Shown in pieces: positions 60,777 through 64,000 of a stretch of DNA of 64,000 nt (the stretch's first letter is position 1; each line of letters begins with the position of its first letter). The stretch is from an uncultured Flavobacteriales bacterium (GTDB taxonomy: Bacteria > Bacteroidota > Bacteroidia > Flavobacteriales_D > Sanyastnellaceae): contig CALKGK010000036.1 of the NCBI GenBank assembly GCA_938085105.1, positions 62,001-126,000 on the forward strand. The letters run 5' to 3'. The translations under genes and the position numbers were made by a program. Below the pieces are notes generated by a model. The model searched no databases. It worked only from the letters and a program-made list of their open reading frames with translations, and had not been told where the DNA came from.

Positions 60777-62015
60777 ATGTTCAATCAACAGTTCATAGAA
60801 AACGTAAAAGTATCACTTCGAGCGGTGCGAAGTCAATTCCTCAGAACGCTTCTTACGGTGATGATCATTGGTTTCGGAATCATGGCACTTGTGGTAATGA
60901 TTACCGCTACTGAAGTTCTTGAAGTGAAAATCGAACAAGAGTTTTCATCCCTTGGCACCAATTCCTTCACAATTAAGACCAAAACCGCCATGGGTGCCCG
61001 TTTTGGAAACCGAGAACGAGTGAGTCCGCCCATCACCTACCGCGAAGCGATGAACTTCAAACAAAACTACAATTTTGATGCTTTGGTAAGTGTTTCTGCC
61101 ATGGGAACGGCGATGGGAACAGTGAAACACGAGAACAAGAAAACCGACCCCAACGTTCAAGTATTGGGAGTGGATGAAAACTACTGCACCATATCTGGAT
61201 TCAACATTGAAGAGGGTAGAGATTTCAATAAACAAGATTTAAGTGCTGGGGTCAATTTTGTGATTATCGGAAAGGATGTCATCGCCAAAACCTTCGATGA
61301 AAATGTTGCCGCTTTGGGAGAGGTTATTAGCATCGGGAATTACAAATATCAAATCATTGGGATTTTGGAGAGTAAAGGTCAAGCCTTCGGAATGTCGTCT
61401 GACAACCAATGCTTTATCCCCGTTTCCAACCTCAAAAAGAACTTCGCTTCAGAATCAACTGCCTATCGGATTTCTGTGCAAGTGAAAGATGCTGCCGACC
61501 AAGACGCGGCTATCAACGAGGCGTATGCAGCGGGCAGAAGTGCTCGAGGAGACCGACCTGGTGATGATTCTAGCTTCTCCATTGAACAAAGCAATCAATT
61601 GGTGGAAAGCATGAGCAGCGCCATTGGCGGAATTCAAATTGCAGCCACGGTGATTGGTCTGATTACCCTTCTTGGTGCGGGAATCGGCTTGATGAACATC
61701 ATGCTCGTTAGCGTTACCGAGCGTACCCGGGAAATTGGAGTAAGAAAAGCGATTGGAGCAAGTTCAAAAGTGGTGAGAACTCAATTTTTAATTGAAGCGG
61801 TTGTAATTGGTCAGATTGGCGGCATCGTGGGCATCATCCTAGGAATACTGGTCGGGAACATCGTTGCCGTTTTCATGGACACCTCCTTTGTCATCCCTTG
61901 GTTATGGATTTTTATAGGGGTGATGATGTGCTTCACGGTGAGTCTGCTTTCAGGTTGGTATCCCGCTTGGAAAGCTTCAAAACTGAGTCCGATCGAATCG
62001 CTCCGACACGAGTAA
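60777..62015 (+). CDS. MacB-like ABC transporter permease
   Basis: A 412-residue FtsX/MacB-type permease. The ATG at 60777 gives [35 protein letters not shown], the usual start; a longer frame from 60702 is unlike the family. A periplasmic MacB-PCD domain (residues 45-260; [41 protein letters not shown]) is followed by three helices with [31 protein letters not shown] and the end [19 protein letters not shown]. Exports or mechanically moves a substrate with a separate ATPase that is not encoded here. It is divergent from aconitase. Confidence 0.93.
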   Translation: MFNQQFIENVKVSLRAVRSQFLRTLLTVMIIGFGIMALVVMITATEVLEVKIEQEFSSLGTNSFTIKTKTAMGARFGNRERVSPPITYREAMNFKQNYNFDALVSVSAMGTAMGTVKHENKKTDPNVQVLGVDENYCTISGFNIEEGRDFNKQDLSAGVNFVIIGKDVIAKTFDENVAALGEVISIGNYKYQIIGILESKGQAFGMSSDNQCFIPVSNLKKNFASESTAYRISVQVKDAADQDAAINEAYAAGRSARGDRPGDDSSFSIEQSNQLVESMSSAIGGIQIAATVIGLITLLGAGIGLMNIMLVSVTERTREIGVRKAIGASSKVVRTQFLIEAVVIGQIGGIVGIILGILVGNIVAVFMDTSFVIPWLWIFIGVMMCFTVSLLSGWYPAWKASKLSPIESLRHE

Positions 62016-62063
62016 AGTCACCCTTCAGCCAGAGAAAAACCGCTACACCATTATTTACCCCGT

Positions 62064-63350
62064 TTAATCTCTCAAGATCTGAATGCGTTCTTGACCGCCC
62101 TCCCAGAGGAGCAAGTACATTCCTTGTGGCAAATTTTGTAAATCAATCGACGTACTTTGGGCACTCATCCAAATTCGCTCCATCAACTTGCCTTGAACAG
62201 AATAAACTGAAAGCCATTGCGCTTGGCCTGAGTAGTTCACTGAGACATCCCCATTGCTCGGGTTGGGGAAGAATTGAATTCCATTTGGATTGACCTCATC
62301 AAGACCAAGGGAGCAATCCGGACCTACTCCTGGGTTTTCCTGAAATTGTCCTGACACTACTGACCAATTGAACCATTCGCCTCCCGAATGTTCCGTCCAA
62401 GTATTGAGGTCAAACCATTCACTCCCATCGTCCGGACTGTTGAAGCGCAGCACTGACAAAGCCAAAGCATTGTAATTCCAAGTAAGGCCTTCTCCTTCTT
62501 CACAAAACTCAGGTAAACCAACGTCACAATTCGGGCGAACGAAATACACATAATCTTCGTAATTCGGGGCATCTCCCCAAACTCTTGCCTGACCATTCTC
62601 ATCAATGCTCACCGCTGCGTATTCATCACAAGCGATACCCAAAGTAGGATTTCCAGTGTCCACATATTTCCGAGCTAAAAATGTTGCGTGCCGACCTCTT
62701 CGATCGGGGTCGTCATAATGCGTATCCGTCACCACATTGCTCAAAAAAGGAACCTGAAGAAAATCGTTATCTCCCAACTGCACCGTGTTGTGGAAAGGAT
62801 TATTCAATACTACATCGGATTGAGCCGAACCGTTTTGGGCAGAAAAATAATTTCCGCACAAAACCGCCATTCCAGCGCTAATTCCTCCAACGGGGCCACC
62901 TTTCACGTTGATCAGATTGTTAATGGCATCTTCAACCGCCGTGCCTTGCCAATAACTTACATAATCGTATTGATCTCCACCCGCAATCCAAATGGCTTCG
63001 GCATTCAAAAGTTGTTCAATCACATACGGATTTGTTGCTGCTGAAGCGGAATTAAAGCGGATCGTTTGCACACTATTCACCTCAACTCCAAGGTCAGAGA
63101 ATAAGTAGTCGTTGTACCCATCAGAACCGCTCGCTCTAATGACAACAACATCTCCCCCATTGGCTCTTTCTAAGAACCAGCGCATCGCATTGTCGTGCTC
63201 TCCAGCTCCTCCCATAAGGACAATTCCCGGTTGCGTTACAGTAGTTGTGTCACCTTCATCTCCCGTAAACCAAGAAGTATAGCTCTGCGCTGTAATGTTC
63301 AGTGTTAGGAATGAAAACAGAAGAAAAAATAAAGGTCGATGGTCTCTCAT
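62064..63350 (-). CDS. Cyanophycinase-like (S51) T9SS protein
   Basis: A 428-residue secreted protein with a signal peptide to NITAQ. The main domain resembles peptidase S51/cyanophycinases: PGIVLMGGAGEHDNAMRWFLERA, VVVIRASGSDGYND, AIWIAGGDQYDYVSYWQGTAVE, and the nucleophile elbow GPVGGISAGMAVLCG (Ser158), with THYDDPDRRGRHATFLAR further on. S51 enzymes cleave Asp-linked peptides; whether this one degrades cyanophycin or other beta-aspartyl peptides is unknown. A type A sorting domain closes it (FFPNPSNGDVSVNYSG, GMYLLLWEGGQE). Confidence 0.85.
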   Translation of the reverse strand: MRDHRPLFFLLFSFLTLNITAQSYTSWFTGDEGDTTTVTQPGIVLMGGAGEHDNAMRWFLERANGGDVVVIRASGSDGYNDYLFSDLGVEVNSVQTIRFNSASAATNPYVIEQLLNAEAIWIAGGDQYDYVSYWQGTAVEDAINNLINVKGGPVGGISAGMAVLCGNYFSAQNGSAQSDVVLNNPFHNTVQLGDNDFLQVPFLSNVVTDTHYDDPDRRGRHATFLARKYVDTGNPTLGIACDEYAAVSIDENGQARVWGDAPNYEDYVYFVRPNCDVGLPEFCEEGEGLTWNYNALALSVLRFNSPDDGSEWFDLNTWTEHSGGEWFNWSVVSGQFQENPGVGPDCSLGLDEVNPNGIQFFPNPSNGDVSVNYSGQAQWLSVYSVQGKLMERIWMSAQSTSIDLQNLPQGMYLLLWEGGQERIQILRD

Positions 63351-63465
63351 GTTTGGCGTCGTTTAGATGATGTCAATGCATCACAAAGGTGATGAAAAGC
63401 CAAAGATACAGCAAGTTGTGCATTCCTCCATTTCTGCCGATAAGGCATCTCAGCGCGCCTTCTTT

Positions 63466-64000
63466 TTAAGTCTTTCCGCCCTTTCTGCGAGAAAGAATCC
63501 TTGCCTTTTCTCTTGCCAACTCAAACACTACGTCCTCTTTCTGATTTAATTTATAGATGACTTGTCCGAGGGCAATGGCATCGGTTTGTTTTGGTGCTGA
63601 AACCTCGGGTAGATCTTTTCCAAGCTGTAAAAAATTCTCTTCGAAAGCCTCTTGGAGCTGAATCATTTGGTTGACTAGCGGAATCAACACCTCTGGAAGC
63701 AAAGATGCCGAAACCTTCAACCTCAACTGCATCAGCTCATGGGAGTAGTGTTCCAGAAGGGTTTGAAAACTGAGGTATTCCCAAGTGAATGGTGCTCCTT
63801 CGTCAAAAACAGCAGGACTTAGCTCCAAAATCGCCTCTTGGGCTTTGAGCAATGAACGCAAACGCTCTCGTCGTCCGGCAAACAAAACGGGGTGAATAGC
63901 TTGTCGGAGAAAAAAGTCTCTAAGTTCAAAAACCTTTTCTTCCACCTTATCCCTAACCTCTTCTTCATCACAAGGCAATTCAAGGTTAAGAAGGAGGGCT
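63466..64000 (-). CDS. Hypothetical helical protein, 5' part outside window
   Basis: Reading right to left, the frame is open to the window edge, so the gene starts beyond base 64000 and its last 178 residues are visible. The sequence begins ALLLNLELPCDEEE and is then almost wholly helical, rich in Glu, Lys and Leu, ending RILSRRKGGKT. There is no signal peptide, transmembrane segment or catalytic motif in the visible part. I do not recognise the family. A cytoplasmic coiled-coil-like protein is likely. Confidence 0.6.
   Translation of the reverse strand, partial: ALLLNLELPCDEEEVRDKVEEKVFELRDFFLRQAIHPVLFAGRRERLRSLLKAQEAILELSPAVFDEGAPFTWEYLSFQTLLEHYSHELMQLRLKVSASLLPEVLIPLVNQMIQLQEAFEENFLQLGKDLPEVSAPKQTDAIALGQVIYKLNQKEDVVFELAREKARILSRRKGGKT

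Overview
The window is about 64 kb of a Bacteroidota chromosome, most likely a marine member of the Flavobacteriales (Cryomorphaceae/Schleiferiaceae-like). The case rests on six proteins with type IX secretion (T9SS) C-terminal sorting domains, a PorP/SprF protein, many short 'CKK' lipoproteins, promoters of the Bacteroidota type (TTTG, about 19-20 bp, TAnnTTTG), and family-specific genes (DUF3822, DUF4197, a DUF6728-like small protein). No rRNA, tRNA, CRISPR array or prophage was seen. Both edges cut a gene.

Layout. 1-1042: two envelope-type proteins, one an LPP20 lipoprotein. 1156-13085: a secretion-related block. It starts with a large T9SS protein carrying GCTD-type calcium-loop-like repeats. 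A tightly overlapping operon follows: two DUF1549/DUF4214-like lipoproteins, a Tat-exported DUF1501 protein, a c-type-cytochrome-like lipoprotein with a CX4CH motif, a small lipoprotein, a 1156-aa CUB/adhesin protein with a type B sorting domain, and its SprF partner. 13082-24964: a DUF6728-like protein, RidA, PabA/TrpG, LptD, amidase, MCE protein, a two-gene Fe-S oxidoreductase, FabG, a BatA-like protein and YdcF. 25097-29414: L28, CinA, a DUF4197 lipoprotein and an Asp-box T9SS protein. 29466-42686: a housekeeping stretch. It holds a leftward operon rsfS-ftsH-cdsA-psd-C11 peptidase, then birA, SRPBCC, pyrE, NUDIX, and a second leftward overlapping operon (membrane protein-DUF3822-rsmD-coaD-thioredoxin-fold protein), then a RecD-like helicase.

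42799-50315: icd and ndk, then a noncoding region with a candidate structured RNA, then a 5.26-kb segment. That segment is bounded by inverted copies of an unusual two-unit, 80-bp-period repeat. It contains rocD, a CBS-like synthase, a LolC/E-type permease and an IS1595-like transposase-related gene whose catalytic acids cannot be found. 50315-64000: NamZ (DUF1343), a lipoprotein, an SGNH T9SS protein, an S41 protease, a small membrane protein with an ECF sigma factor, a MORN-variant protein, PdeM, a TonB-C-like small protein, an anchor-V T9SS protein, aconitase, a MacB-like permease, a cyanophycinase-like T9SS protein, and a truncated unknown gene.

Genes are packed very tightly. Several convergent pairs share a self-complementary CTAG or TTAA as both stop codons, and pyrE and a NUDIX gene have divergent start codons overlapping in one CATG. 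The features most worth following are the inverted repeat arrays with the IS1595-like gene, the candidate RNA at 44650-44831, and the DUF1501/cytochrome-like/adhesin operon.
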